46,266 nt of DNA from Terriglobia bacterium (GTDB taxonomy: Bacteria > Acidobacteriota > Terriglobia > Terriglobales > Acidobacteriaceae). Shown here in pieces: positions 27,701 through 35,427 of the stretch (its first letter is position 1; the number at the start of each line of letters is the position of its first letter). The notes under the pieces were generated by a model that ran no database searches, was not told where the DNA came from, and worked only from the letters and a program-made list of their open reading frames with translations. The stretch spans positions 1-46,266 of the forward strand of contig JAJPHW010000222.1 in the NCBI GenBank assembly GCA_021325035.1, written 5' to 3'. A program made the translations under genes and the position numbers.

Positions 27701-29755
27701 CAAGGTCTGACAACTTTCAGTAACATCAACGGGGGCTTCATGAACACGGGAAACGCATTCGCGAATTTTCTCGTAGCCTTCGATGAGCCGCAAACCTATA
27801 CCCCCATTCAAAGCTACGTACAGGACAGCTCGCAACAGCGATACTACAACCGGTACGTGATTGGCGAACCCTATGTTCAAGACGATTGGCGGGCGACTCC
27901 TCGTCTCACGGTTAATTTAGGTGTGCGCTTTAGCCTGTTCGGAACGTTTCATGAAAGATATCAGCGGGCTTACAACTGGGTGTCCTCCGCTTACAGTGCG
28001 CAACTCGCTTCGCAAGTTCGCGTCGACCCAAACACCGGCCAGTTACTCAGCGTGCCGCAACAATCGCCAATACCGCTGGATCTTAACAACCTTGATCCGC
28101 GGATAACAAACGGTTTGTTGCAATGCGGCAAAAACTTTGTACCCGATGGATGTATGAAGGGGCATGTTTTCAACCCCGCTCCCCGAATCGGCTTTGCCTG
28201 GGATCCAAAGGGCGATGGCAAGACATCCATTCGTTCAGGTTACGGCATGTTCTTTGAGCACGGGACCGGGCAGGAAGCGAATACTGGCTCACTGGAAGGC
28301 AGCGCTCCGCTGGTACTGAGCGTTGCGCAGCCCTTTCCTCAAAATTACGGTTGTATCGGTGGTTCGCAGACCTACTGTGCGGTGCAGCCCGGAGCATATC
28401 CCCTAAACGTCACCGCGATTCCAACTCAAGCAGTGTGGTCATATTCTCAGCAATGGAGTTTGAGCGTCCAGCGCCTGTTGCCCAAATCAATGGTTGCGAC
28501 CGTAGCTTACGTGGGTAGTAAGGGCACTCATCTTTCGGTAGAGCGTCAACTTAACCAACTCAGACCGCTGCCGGCAAATGAGAACCCCTTTGGTTTGCAT
28601 GAACCTTTAGTTCCCCAAGCTACGCTGTCTGGTCCGGGTGATTGTGGCGGATATGTAGCCAATGGTACGGAAGGCACTTTTACATTATTGAACGGAACTG
28701 TCATCGGCCCGCAAGACCCCGCTTACAACAACCTTATAGCAGCTTGCGCAGGATCGAACTCGCCTCCCTTCCAGACTGTGACCCCTAACGTGAACAGCGT
28801 AAGACCCTATCCTGGAATTGGGCAGATTTATTACTTACAGAATGGAGCGGACTCTTCTTACAACGCGCTACAAGCTACGATCCGGCGCACCCGAGGGCCG
28901 CTGACCGTGGGAGCGTCTTACTCATATAGCCACTCTATCGACGATTCGTCGGACCGCTCCACTTCCACTCCAGTGGATTCGTATAACCTGCGCTCAAACA
29001 GAGCAAGCTCAGATTTCGACCAGCGGCATTTACTGAATGTTAGTTACATCTATAATTTGCCCGACCTCAGCAAACTCATCCAAGGGTGGACCAGCGGTCT
29101 ATCAGGCCAGTCCACAGAAGAGCAATCGGATTCCCCTTCCCAGCCAAGTTCACCTTCGCGCTTATTGCGAGCACTTAGTTCAGGTTGGCAATGGTCAGGG
29201 ATCACTGTGGTGCAGTCTGGAACCCCATTCAGCATCATCAACGGAGGAAGTGGCTCAGTCTCGGTAGTGGACAATGCTGGTGTAGCGAATGGAATCGGCA
29301 CGGGCTCCTATCCTGACATCGTCGGAGATCCACATGGTCCGGCGCCGATTGGCGGCAACAACCCGAAAAGTTTTGGACCGATTCTCGGGAATCCCAATGC
29401 GTTCGCGGCTCCAAGAGGTTTGACCTTCGGAACCGCCGGACGGAACTCTTTCAACAATCCACGGCGAACAAATTTTGATATGAGTATCCTGAAGCACTTC
29501 ACAATTCGAAAATCAGACACCCTCGAACTGCGTTTCGAAGCATTCAACGTCTTCAATCACACACAATTTAGGATTTTCGATCCAAACATTGGGAATACTG
29601 GCAGTAATGTTATCAGTTGTTATGGTGGACCAAATTACACCGCAGGTTTTTCCGCAGTGGGTGGCACGGATTGCCTAACAGGTAATGCATTCCTTCACCC
29701 CGTAGATGCACACCGCGCCAGAACTATCCAGCTAGGGGCAAAGTACAGCTTTTAG
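24785..29755 (+). CDS. Oar-like TonB-dependent outer-membrane receptor with three carboxypeptidase-regulatory repeats
   Basis: The start is set at the GTG at 24785 because GGAGGT lies 6 nt upstream and a signal peptide follows at once (RIARSLMSCLTLILGLTGISCAQ). The product has 1656 residues. Three carboxypeptidase-regulatory-like beta-sandwich repeats lie at about residues 70-150, 185-267 and 355-437, separated by Ala/Ser/Pro-rich linkers. A plug domain follows (VQTLQLNGRNFTQLIALTPGVSN, then YGAQYGRTASGTVIVTTKSGG). The rest is a large beta-barrel ending in RARTIQLGAKYSF, with the terminal Phe typical of barrels. The receptor is related to the Myxococcus Oar protein. Substrates of this class are mostly unknown; uptake of polymers or secretion/adhesion are both possible. 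Confidence 0.9.
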   Translation: MRIARSLMSCLTLILGLTGISCAQDFNSTPRDQTKLESIASGKAVDMATLLRPIPDVPITPAMPYDNLAVVSGKIKEASGRPLPGASITITSGSGSSQSTTSDGEGRYALKVPAGNYILAVTAKGHKDFEAKNVNLTPGLSLPLSVVLETGKNAPAPVASSTAAKGNPIASATEPAVKKPRKPASLNGMVTDANGAAIPGATVSVTNTAGLGKTVTADAKGAYSITSLPPGTYDFSASAAGFKAFDAPGVRLESGMRLPMDATLEVEATKSNASPAASTSDTSSDSAAAKTKPGEQTQNSQAQSSASSQGAAPQIGVPLPEVLFSTPDLPAAPPGATAQVATQAKVVRDATSASLTGVVADLTGAVVPGATVAVTNGSGFKRTATSDNKGAYAINGIPPGTYDFSASAPGFKPFQAQALKLEAGEVQPMDASLEVGGEKQEISVEGSKVAEVETENAQVQGVVTQKEVQTLQLNGRNFTQLIALTPGVSNQTGQDEAKVGVTGSVKYSVNGGRVEYNTFEVDGSDVLNAGLNGAQSTLVVYPSLDAIQEVKVLTSNYGAQYGRTASGTVIVTTKSGGPEWHGNGYEFFRNEALNARNYFDQTKSAPKYRRNDFGFTIGGPLYIPGHYNPNKDKTFVFWSEEFRIENSPSDLQPNFNRGVPSLAERQGDFSDVCPGPTDPSNTLGSGLFLRSIWPDCPSRGPSSTLGYLAQFNNLKNNNLTDPGISFLDPNALALLGTNLIPLPNSSTGCNSPVGSCYDAVISVPTHWREELFRIDHHFTPNLQATFRYIHDSWDTVTPIPEWGYVTNSFPTVQNKLKGPGVSMVARLTQTITPSLLNEFTASYVDSHITLNNLNGPGGANYARPAGLGQPGGTCTVLGVDGGQGCPMGAIFNNGFGGKAPGLVIAGNNLEYGGNGFTVDPSYEPWDHTNPTYSYRDDLSKALGKHTLQFGGQLIFYQRNENNPAVGAATGDIQGLTTFSNINGGFMNTGNAFANFLVAFDEPQTYTPIQSYVQDSSQQRYYNRYVIGEPYVQDDWRATPRLTVNLGVRFSLFGTFHERYQRAYNWVSSAYSAQLASQVRVDPNTGQLLSVPQQSPIPLDLNNLDPRITNGLLQCGKNFVPDGCMKGHVFNPAPRIGFAWDPKGDGKTSIRSGYGMFFEHGTGQEANTGSLEGSAPLVLSVAQPFPQNYGCIGGSQTYCAVQPGAYPLNVTAIPTQAVWSYSQQWSLSVQRLLPKSMVATVAYVGSKGTHLSVERQLNQLRPLPANENPFGLHEPLVPQATLSGPGDCGGYVANGTEGTFTLLNGTVIGPQDPAYNNLIAACAGSNSPPFQTVTPNVNSVRPYPGIGQIYYLQNGADSSYNALQATIRRTRGPLTVGASYSYSHSIDDSSDRSTSTPVDSYNLRSNRASSDFDQRHLLNVSYIYNLPDLSKLIQGWTSGLSGQSTEEQSDSPSQPSSPSRLLRALSSGWQWSGITVVQSGTPFSIINGGSGSVSVVDNAGVANGIGTGSYPDIVGDPHGPAPIGGNNPKSFGPILGNPNAFAAPRGLTFGTAGRNSFNNPRRTNFDMSILKHFTIRKSDTLELRFEAFNVFNHTQFRIFDPNIGNTGSNVISCYGGPNYTAGFSAVGGTDCLTGNAFLHPVDAHRARTIQLGAKYSF
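25472..26008 (+). repeat. Near-identical DNA segments inside the second and third receptor repeats
   Basis: The 30-nt segments at 25472-25501 and 25979-26008 differ at a single position and both encode PGTYDFSASA. They lie at equivalent positions in two neighbouring regulatory-like domains that are otherwise clearly diverged. This points to tandem domain duplication with selection or gene conversion on this strand. Confidence 0.7.
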
Positions 29756-29811
29756 ATTATCGCTTTTAGGAAACGACGCTGAGACCAGCAGCGTTTGCGG
29801 GGCGATTTCGG

Positions 29812-30582
29812 CTAATTCCTGGATCCTGCCAATTCGGTGTCGTCAAAGCTATAGCCATGGCGTTGCAAATGCTTTTCATATTTCGCAATGATAGACCGAG
29901 CGACCTTTCTTCCGTCCTTATCTATTAACAATCTCCGCCAGGAAGCAAAATATTTTTCGTTTCCAGAACGATCTAAGGCCTCAATAGGACGCGGAGACAA
30001 ACCCAGAAAGTTGAAAATTTCGTCCACATCTTTACTGTCGATTAAAGTTTCATACTTAATGACAATTACGCGCCGTAATCGAGGGCGATCCAGTTCAAAC
30101 AACTCATGGCAACGCAGCCAATGCTCTATAAGAGATTCCAAAGTGCTATTCGTCCATTTGACTGTCGCCAATGAGACCGCAACTGGATGACGAGTAATCA
30201 CGACAAAATAACTCGACGGGAATGCAGCTTGCAAGAAACGGGTTCTAATCAAATTGGGAGGCGACTTCTCTAGGAGATATGGGCGGGTGAGATCCCAGTG
30301 TGAAGACCACTCCTGGAAAAGTTTACGTTGGTTCTCCAAAGATAAAATCGGAGAGTCCTCCGTGAGTCGTGCTTCTGGATTGAAACCAAAGCGCCCGGGT
30401 CCACCATACTTATGAGCTGGAGGAAAGACACTCTGAAGATGTTGGCCTTCGTCCTCAGGAACACCAGTGTTGCGAAATCCACTGATCTGCGGGTGGTCTC
30501 GCAGAATACGAAATAATGGTGAAGTCCCGCTACGATGCAATCCGCACAGGAAAACAAACTGGTAATGATTCATCTCATCCAT
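29812..30582 (-). CDS. Sulfotransferase family protein
   Basis: This 256-residue protein has the PAPS-binding P-loop-like motif FLCGLHRSGTSPLFRIL at about residues 11-27. A second motif follows, including YFVVITRHPVAVSLATVKW (3'-phosphate binding, with Arg and the following helix). The segment VIVIKYETLID matches the family KYEdL motif. Such enzymes transfer sulfate from PAPS to hydroxyl groups of carbohydrates or other acceptors. Placement among surface-polysaccharide genes suggests a glycan acceptor. It converges with the TonB-dependent receptor (56 nt between the stops) and lies 44 nt downstream of the repeat lipoprotein gene. The start at the first ATG is uncertain by a few codons. Confidence 0.85.
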   Translation of the reverse strand: MDEMNHYQFVFLCGLHRSGTSPLFRILRDHPQISGFRNTGVPEDEGQHLQSVFPPAHKYGGPGRFGFNPEARLTEDSPILSLENQRKLFQEWSSHWDLTRPYLLEKSPPNLIRTRFLQAAFPSSYFVVITRHPVAVSLATVKWTNSTLESLIEHWLRCHELFELDRPRLRRVIVIKYETLIDSKDVDEIFNFLGLSPRPIEALDRSGNEKYFASWRRLLIDKDGRKVARSIIAKYEKHLQRHGYSFDDTELAGSRN

Positions 30583-30626
30583 ATAGGCATGAACAGTGCA
30601 ACTTGGCAGATTCCGAAAGAAGAAGC

Positions 30627-32162
30627 CTAGGGCGACACTTGCGTGGAAATGCCACCCGAAACCTCATCACCTGTGTCTCCCAAAAGTAACTCTCCGCTGT
30701 CGATCCCATTATTGGAGCCACCGCTATTAGAAATGAGATAGACAACGAGTTCGTTGGTTATGCCCGGTATTGAGGCTGATAAGCGGCCATCGGGGGTCAC
30801 GGTATAGCTCGTGGTGGGCGCGTTCGTCTGTCTTCTGGAACCGCTTCGATTTACAAAGTAGTCGGGGAGCGAAAGTTTTCCACTTCCGTCAAAATTCATC
30901 ACTCCGAGACGGTTGACCAGCGGGGCATTCATTGAGTCATGGCCAAACATGGAGAACGTGTATTGTCCTTTTACCGAAGAGGTGGAAAATGAACCGCTTG
31001 ACTGTTGGTTCATCGAACCATCTTGGGCCAATCCGAGAACGTCAACTAGGAAGAATGCGCGTGAAGGACTTATTATCCAAGCCACTTCAGGTATGGGACT
31101 CGCTCCAGCAGGATCCAATGTTAGGAGCACTCGTCCTTGCGAACTCACTGAATAAGTGCCTGTAAGTGCACTCTTTACAGGTGAACCATCGGATACTGAA
31201 TCATAGCTCCCTTGCGTGATGTTACCGTTTCCATCGGCAGTAAATACGCCAGCGCTGGTCACTCCAAAAACACTCGTTTGTGTATCACCTGTGCTCGAAA
31301 AGACAAATCCGCCACTCAGACTCGAATTTGTAAAACTCGATCCGCTCTGCTCCACGGCGCGTCCAATCCCCAAGTGCACGAGATCGGCCCCCATCAGGAC
31401 AAGTGTCTGAGAATCAACAATGTAATAAAGATAGCTTGAAGTGAATCCGGAACTCTCCACCAGGCTGATCATTCCTCGTCCGGTAGAATCGGGTGCTGTC
31501 AGCGATCCACTAATCGTGGGTGAGCGCAAAATCCCAAATCTTACAATGTCTTCGTATCCGCTGATATTGCCAGAATTAAAGTTCATTTGCCCAACGCAGG
31601 AAATGGAACCCGACGAGGGAACATTTGGCTCATAACCATGAAAACGGAAAATAAAAGCTCCGTTCGGCGAAGACGATAATGCAGAAGAGTTTTGTAACAA
31701 AGCTCCACCGGATCCGCTGGCAAATGAGTCCATTTCCATCAATAAAACCCTGGAGCTATTAATTATGGTCATAGCAAGATTAATTTGTACGCCCGCGATA
31801 TTCATAACAACGAGGCCAGTGCCATCGTTGGCAACCGCATAACTGCCGGTAAAAGGATTCGTCGTGACCAGCGTCGAACCCTGAATAAGATCATCGCTGC
31901 CGTTCGAGATTTGTCCTGCTCCGTCCGCAACAAACGTTCCCGCGCGCTGAAAAGCCCCGTTGCCGCTCGACAATCCGAAAAAACTACCGCCCAAAGTGTA
32001 CGTGTAATTCCCTTTGAAGTTCGCGTTAGTAAAAGAACCGCTGCCCGTGTTGGATCCTGCGCTCGGAGTACTCTTGCTACTGGAACAACCGGGCGTCAAA
32101 CACAAGACCGCGATTAAGGTTTGGAGCAACAGAGAGGTTCTTCTTGAATTCTTCGGCTTCAT
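30627..32162 (-). CDS. Lipoprotein with four internal beta-rich repeats, function unknown
   Basis: The frame is open from a GTG at 32204. The ATG at 32162 is preferred because it begins a clean lipoprotein signal (MKPKNSRRTSLLLQTLIAVL, then CLTPGC). That leaves about 511 residues. The mature part consists of four repeats of roughly 110 residues, each opening with a G-x-Y/F-x-F-x-x-x-G segment. Each then has a short G-x-F/M-x-x-D-G-x-G-x-I motif and a G-x-Y-x-V-x-x-x-G-R segment; the last copy is shortened. No catalytic motif is visible. Proteins built from such repeats are frequent in Acidobacteriota. It lies between the PEP-CTERM gene and the sulfotransferase gene. Confidence 0.7.
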   Translation of the reverse strand: MKPKNSRRTSLLLQTLIAVLCLTPGCSSSKSTPSAGSNTGSGSFTNANFKGNYTYTLGGSFFGLSSGNGAFQRAGTFVADGAGQISNGSDDLIQGSTLVTTNPFTGSYAVANDGTGLVVMNIAGVQINLAMTIINSSRVLLMEMDSFASGSGGALLQNSSALSSSPNGAFIFRFHGYEPNVPSSGSISCVGQMNFNSGNISGYEDIVRFGILRSPTISGSLTAPDSTGRGMISLVESSGFTSSYLYYIVDSQTLVLMGADLVHLGIGRAVEQSGSSFTNSSLSGGFVFSSTGDTQTSVFGVTSAGVFTADGNGNITQGSYDSVSDGSPVKSALTGTYSVSSQGRVLLTLDPAGASPIPEVAWIISPSRAFFLVDVLGLAQDGSMNQQSSGSFSTSSVKGQYTFSMFGHDSMNAPLVNRLGVMNFDGSGKLSLPDYFVNRSGSRRQTNAPTTSYTVTPDGRLSASIPGITNELVVYLISNSGGSNNGIDSGELLLGDTGDEVSGGISTQVSP

Positions 32163-32523
32163 CTGCAGGAGAAGAATTGCGGCCATGTTTGGAAAGATAT
32201 CCACGATAAAATTCCCATCCGTAAACTATAGACTCAGCACATACAACGACTTATAACTTTGGGCGCACGAAAAATGTAATCGCGCCATGCACTCCGAATC
32301 TGATCACCAACACGATACGAGCTGTTTGACTTATCACCAATTCCGACGAGGTGGGGGCTATTTAGAACAGCATCTGATGCGCAAATATCAACCAACGTTA
32401 TTCTATATAAGCTCAGGGGAATAGGCCAAAGAGACTTCACGTTAAACACGAACAAGGCTGGTCAGATAAATGTGACCAGCCTTGCATGTAAAACTAGAAT
32501 ATCGCCTGCCGCCCGCAAATTCT
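32163..32523. other. Intergenic region with a hairpin
   Basis: These 361 nt lie between the PEP-CTERM gene and the repeat lipoprotein gene, both on the minus strand. They include the alternative upstream start of the lipoprotein (32204) and a strong hairpin near the PEP-CTERM end. No other gene is apparent. Confidence 0.4.
32453..32484 (-). terminator. Strong hairpin, probable terminator of the PEP-CTERM gene
   Basis: A perfect 12-bp inverted repeat (CAAGGCTGGTCA and its complement) surrounds an 8-nt loop. It lies 40 nt beyond the stop of the minus-strand PEP-CTERM gene. On that strand the stem is followed by TTCGTGTTT, a weak T-rich tract. It could also act as an mRNA-stabilising structure. 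Confidence 0.55.
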
Positions 32524-33261
32524 CTATAGGCTGCCAGCCGCCGATCCAATCATCTTGCCTGCGAGTCTTCGACGCGCAACGAATCCGGCAACAATTAGAC
32601 CGCTGCCAAATAACGCCAGTGACCCAGGTTCAGGCACGGGAGACGGAAACGTGGTAGTGCCATTCTGATCTGTCCAAGTGATTGGCTTACCAGTGCCACC
32701 CCCACCGGGTTTACCAGTTTCGGTGGTGATATTGACGTTGCCTGCAGTGATATTGTTAAACACCATGCCATTACCCAAAGTTAACGTGCCGTCAATAACT
32801 TGCCCAGAGTAAATCCAAAACGCCGTCCCCAACTGAGCCTTACCGAACTTCTGCCAGGTTGCGCCTTGGGCGAAAATGCCGGAGAAGGTAAATCCACCGC
32901 CAGCGCCTGTGCTCGTCACATCGAGACTCCCGCCTTGGTTGAAAATAGCAGGCGTGTACCCGGTTCCCGTCGCGTTATCGGCGGGATTAAGCGCTCCACT
33001 CATGAGCGTTCCCGTCATTAATGTCACCGTACCTGCACAAGCGGGCGGTGGACAATTGTACGGCGAGAACAATCCGCTGACGCCACTCAGTGTTGAACCA
33101 GACAATGTCAGCGTCGTGTGCGCATTGTTGGATGTCCAAGTTCCGTCGTTGTTGGTAAAAACGGTGTTTGAATCTGCCCAAACAATAGCGTTTGCGCAGA
33201 GCAACCATAGAACCAGTGTCAAGTAAGGCAGAGTTCTACTGCGCTTCGATTTCTCTTCCAT
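32524..33261 (-). CDS. PEP-CTERM sorting domain protein
   Basis: The ATG at 33261 is preceded by GGAGG at 5 nt; an upstream in-frame TTG at 33273 is less likely. The product of about 245 residues has a signal peptide (TLPYLTLVLWLLCANAIVWA) and a Gly/Thr/Asn-rich beta-type body. The C-terminal sorting signal is VPEPGSLALFGSGLIVAGFV followed by ARRR. PEP-CTERM proteins are cut by exosortase at or near the PEP motif and are usually surface- or matrix-associated. An exosortase and EpsI are encoded directly upstream. About 12 residues follow the arginine cluster, a slightly long tail for the family. The function of the body is unknown. Confidence 0.9.
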   Translation of the reverse strand: MEEKSKRSRTLPYLTLVLWLLCANAIVWADSNTVFTNNDGTWTSNNAHTTLTLSGSTLSGVSGLFSPYNCPPPACAGTVTLMTGTLMSGALNPADNATGTGYTPAIFNQGGSLDVTSTGAGGGFTFSGIFAQGATWQKFGKAQLGTAFWIYSGQVIDGTLTLGNGMVFNNITAGNVNITTETGKPGGGGTGKPITWTDQNGTTTFPSPVPEPGSLALFGSGLIVAGFVARRRLAGKMIGSAAGSL

Positions 33262-33478
33262 TCTCGCCTCCAAGAAAGATTTCTTGCAGTAAACCGATTA
33301 CAAATAAAACCAGAAGACTCTGAGCCAAAGCTAAGACTTCGAGTTGCATTCATAGTAGCTCTGAGACAATCCGCATTTATTGCTGGAGTATTAACATTTC
33401 GTTAAATTCCACCGTACTCCGTGGGAAAAATGTGGAAAACAAAGCGTAGGATGCTGGTCAAGCTCGTGAAACTTCTTT

Positions 33479-34132
33479 TCAGCGCGGAATGTATGCATCC
33501 AATCGGGGAATCATCTGTTGTAGCAATGAAGTAAGTCGTAGCTGAGCGTCGGCAATGCTTTCAGATTTTTGAATCTCGGTAGTAGCGCGTATTAAAGAAC
33601 CGTCGCTACGATTCATGCGAATCGAATCCTCAATCAAATAGAACTTTGCAAGGTACTCGTTTGCCACTGCGCGATTATGGGCCCAATACCAGTACAGAAC
33701 GAGTGCACGGGTAGAACCTTTTCCTACTAGATATCGATTAACAACAATAGGAGCACGACCAGGCACAAAAAGTGTGATTCGGGTCGAGTCGAGGGGTTGC
33801 CAGCCTGCGCCAGGTAAACAATTCTTGGGAGAATGGATCGTGGCACCCACTCGCTGGGTGGGAAAGTATGCCGCAAAGATGTTCACAGCAGAAGCGCTAT
33901 GACTAGTGTCTTCATAATTACGAAATAGAAAATCGCCCGGACCAAGTACGCGGACTACGTCGGGTGAAATACTCACGTCAGTTCCCATCCAAGTGCCAAA
34001 CTGTTGCGGGAAAGAGGCCAGGCTCTGGCGCGGCGGTATGACTTCATCAACAGTCCGGATTCGAAGAAAAAGTCCGGTGGAAGTAAGCAGCAGGACGGTG
34101 GCAAAGAATCTAAAATTCGGTGCCACAGGCAT
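33479..34132 (-). CDS. EpsI family protein (exosortase-associated)
   Basis: The chosen start is the ATG at 34132 (MPVAPNFRFFATVLLL), preceded by GAGG, rather than the more distant start at 34198. The 217-residue product has one N-terminal membrane helix and the EpsI-domain segments FPQQFGTWMGTD and IHSPKNCLPGAGW, plus ALVLYWYWAHNR. EpsI domains occur fused to, or next to, exosortases in polysaccharide/PEP-CTERM loci. Their exact role is not established. The coding region overlaps the exosortase end by 23 nt, so the two are translationally coupled. Confidence 0.9.
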   Translation of the reverse strand: MPVAPNFRFFATVLLLTSTGLFLRIRTVDEVIPPRQSLASFPQQFGTWMGTDVSISPDVVRVLGPGDFLFRNYEDTSHSASAVNIFAAYFPTQRVGATIHSPKNCLPGAGWQPLDSTRITLFVPGRAPIVVNRYLVGKGSTRALVLYWYWAHNRAVANEYLAKFYLIEDSIRMNRSDGSLIRATTEIQKSESIADAQLRLTSLLQQMIPRLDAYIPR

Positions 34133-35018
34133 ATCCTCTTTTTCGATCCATATATGCGAGAACTCGCTGCACCAGTAACAAAATCCCGATGGCGGCAACG
34201 AATAGCAGCCAGCCGGAAAATAAATGAAAAAAACCTTCTGCTCTATGTGGATCCCAATATTGCACCAGTAACCCTGTAACGATAATTCGCAAACTATTGG
34301 TAATAATCGCGATTGGAACCGCAGTCAACGCCATGACTATACGGGTCCAATTTCGACCTCCGGCCAAATAGCCAAAAATGATCGCCAATGCGATTAACGA
34401 AACAAGCGAGCGCACACCGCTACATGCTTCGGCAACCTCCAACGATAATACCGGTAAATTAATGATGTTGCCTTCGCGTAATACTGGCACGCCGCACAGC
34501 GGCAGCACCGACGCGGCAATCTTGGACACCAATGTCTGGAGGGGCATTGTCACTTGGTTGAAAATGAGTTCGGGGATCGGAATCATCAGAAACAAAAACA
34601 CCCACGGAAAAAGAAGCCTACGGAAATAGTTCCATCCGAGAAATAAAATGACCAGCCCGGCCAGCAGCAGAAGCAAGGAAACACGCGAAAAAAATAGTTC
34701 GGCGCCGAGAACACCGATTCCAAGAATAAGGAGCGAAAACGCCAATAACGGGAACCCAAACCATGACGGTTTGGGTCGTAAGCTGCGGAGGTAGAAACGA
34801 TCCCGCCAGATTACAAAAATTGAAAAGATTGGAACTAAAAATCCGTGCGAAAAATCCGGGTCGGCCCACCACTGCTCTAGCAAGCGAAAAATGATCGAAG
34901 CGTATAACCAAAACACTAAACCTGCAATAATAGCTATACGTGGCCACAACCTTCTGGTTGTTTGAGCTGCGACGTAATCTCTCTCCGCCGAAACTCCGAG
35001 ATGCGCCAAATGACTCAT
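34110..35018 (-). CDS. Exosortase (EpsH/XrtA-type transpeptidase)
   Basis: This 302-residue polytopic membrane protein has about eight helices. It shows the exosortase catalytic triad: Cys199 in EVAEACSGVRSL, Arg244 in TNSLRI and His265 in GFFHLFSGW. The N-terminal family motif DPDFSHGFLVP is at 53-63. Exosortases process the C-terminal PEP-CTERM signal of exported proteins, a function analogous to sortase. The gene is followed by EpsI (overlapping) and one PEP-CTERM protein, and is divergent from an exopolysaccharide export operon, which is the typical genomic setting. The exact Xrt subtype was not determined. Confidence 0.94.
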   Translation of the reverse strand: MSHLAHLGVSAERDYVAAQTTRRLWPRIAIIAGLVFWLYASIIFRLLEQWWADPDFSHGFLVPIFSIFVIWRDRFYLRSLRPKPSWFGFPLLAFSLLILGIGVLGAELFFSRVSLLLLLAGLVILFLGWNYFRRLLFPWVFLFLMIPIPELIFNQVTMPLQTLVSKIAASVLPLCGVPVLREGNIINLPVLSLEVAEACSGVRSLVSLIALAIIFGYLAGGRNWTRIVMALTAVPIAIITNSLRIIVTGLLVQYWDPHRAEGFFHLFSGWLLFVAAIGILLLVQRVLAYMDRKRGYACGTEF

Positions 35019-35427
35019 GCGTTATAAACCAATTGCTCAACTAAAAACGCAAGGTGCTCTGCGATTTCTATCGTATCTTTAACGCTTTTGCCCGTCACCC
35101 GTTAAGAGCCAGGCAAATAAGAGCCAGGCAAACCCAACCGTTGCAGCCAGATGTACGATTCTATAAGAGGCGCAATTACTTGAAGGAAAAGCCCATAACT
35201 TTTAGCAGAAAATTAACATAAGCCCCATCCGAATGTTCCCGCGGTGTGATATTCCTTAACAAGTTGTTTTCGCAAGGAGCAACCGGCCGGGATCCACTAT
35301 CTCGCACGGCAGATTCCACATTGTTTAACCCTAGGGATCCCTTCGCAGCGGAGTCTGGCTTGTCGTTTAAACCCGCCGGACTGCCAAGGTGGCCTACCGG
35401 CGGAAGGCTGGAAGAGTCGGCAAAGGA
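35019..35427. other. Divergent promoter region between exosortase and polysaccharide export operon
   Basis: These 409 nt separate the two divergent units and must contain both promoters. They contain a 15-bp perfect tandem repeat at 35103-35132. An in-frame GTG at 35389 could extend the export protein by 13 residues. No sigma-54 consensus was recognised. Confidence 0.4.
35103..35132. repeat. 15-bp perfect tandem repeat
   Basis: TAAGAGCCAGGCAAA occurs twice head to tail (35103-35117 and 35118-35132), about 85-115 nt upstream of the exosortase start. It may be a direct-repeat protein-binding site or simple slippage duplication. Confidence 0.6.

Noticed and set aside
29756-29811. Possible bidirectional terminator between receptor and sulfotransferase genes
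   Set aside because: Only a 6-bp stem (ACGCTG/CAGCGT) is visible and no T-rich tract follows on either strand.
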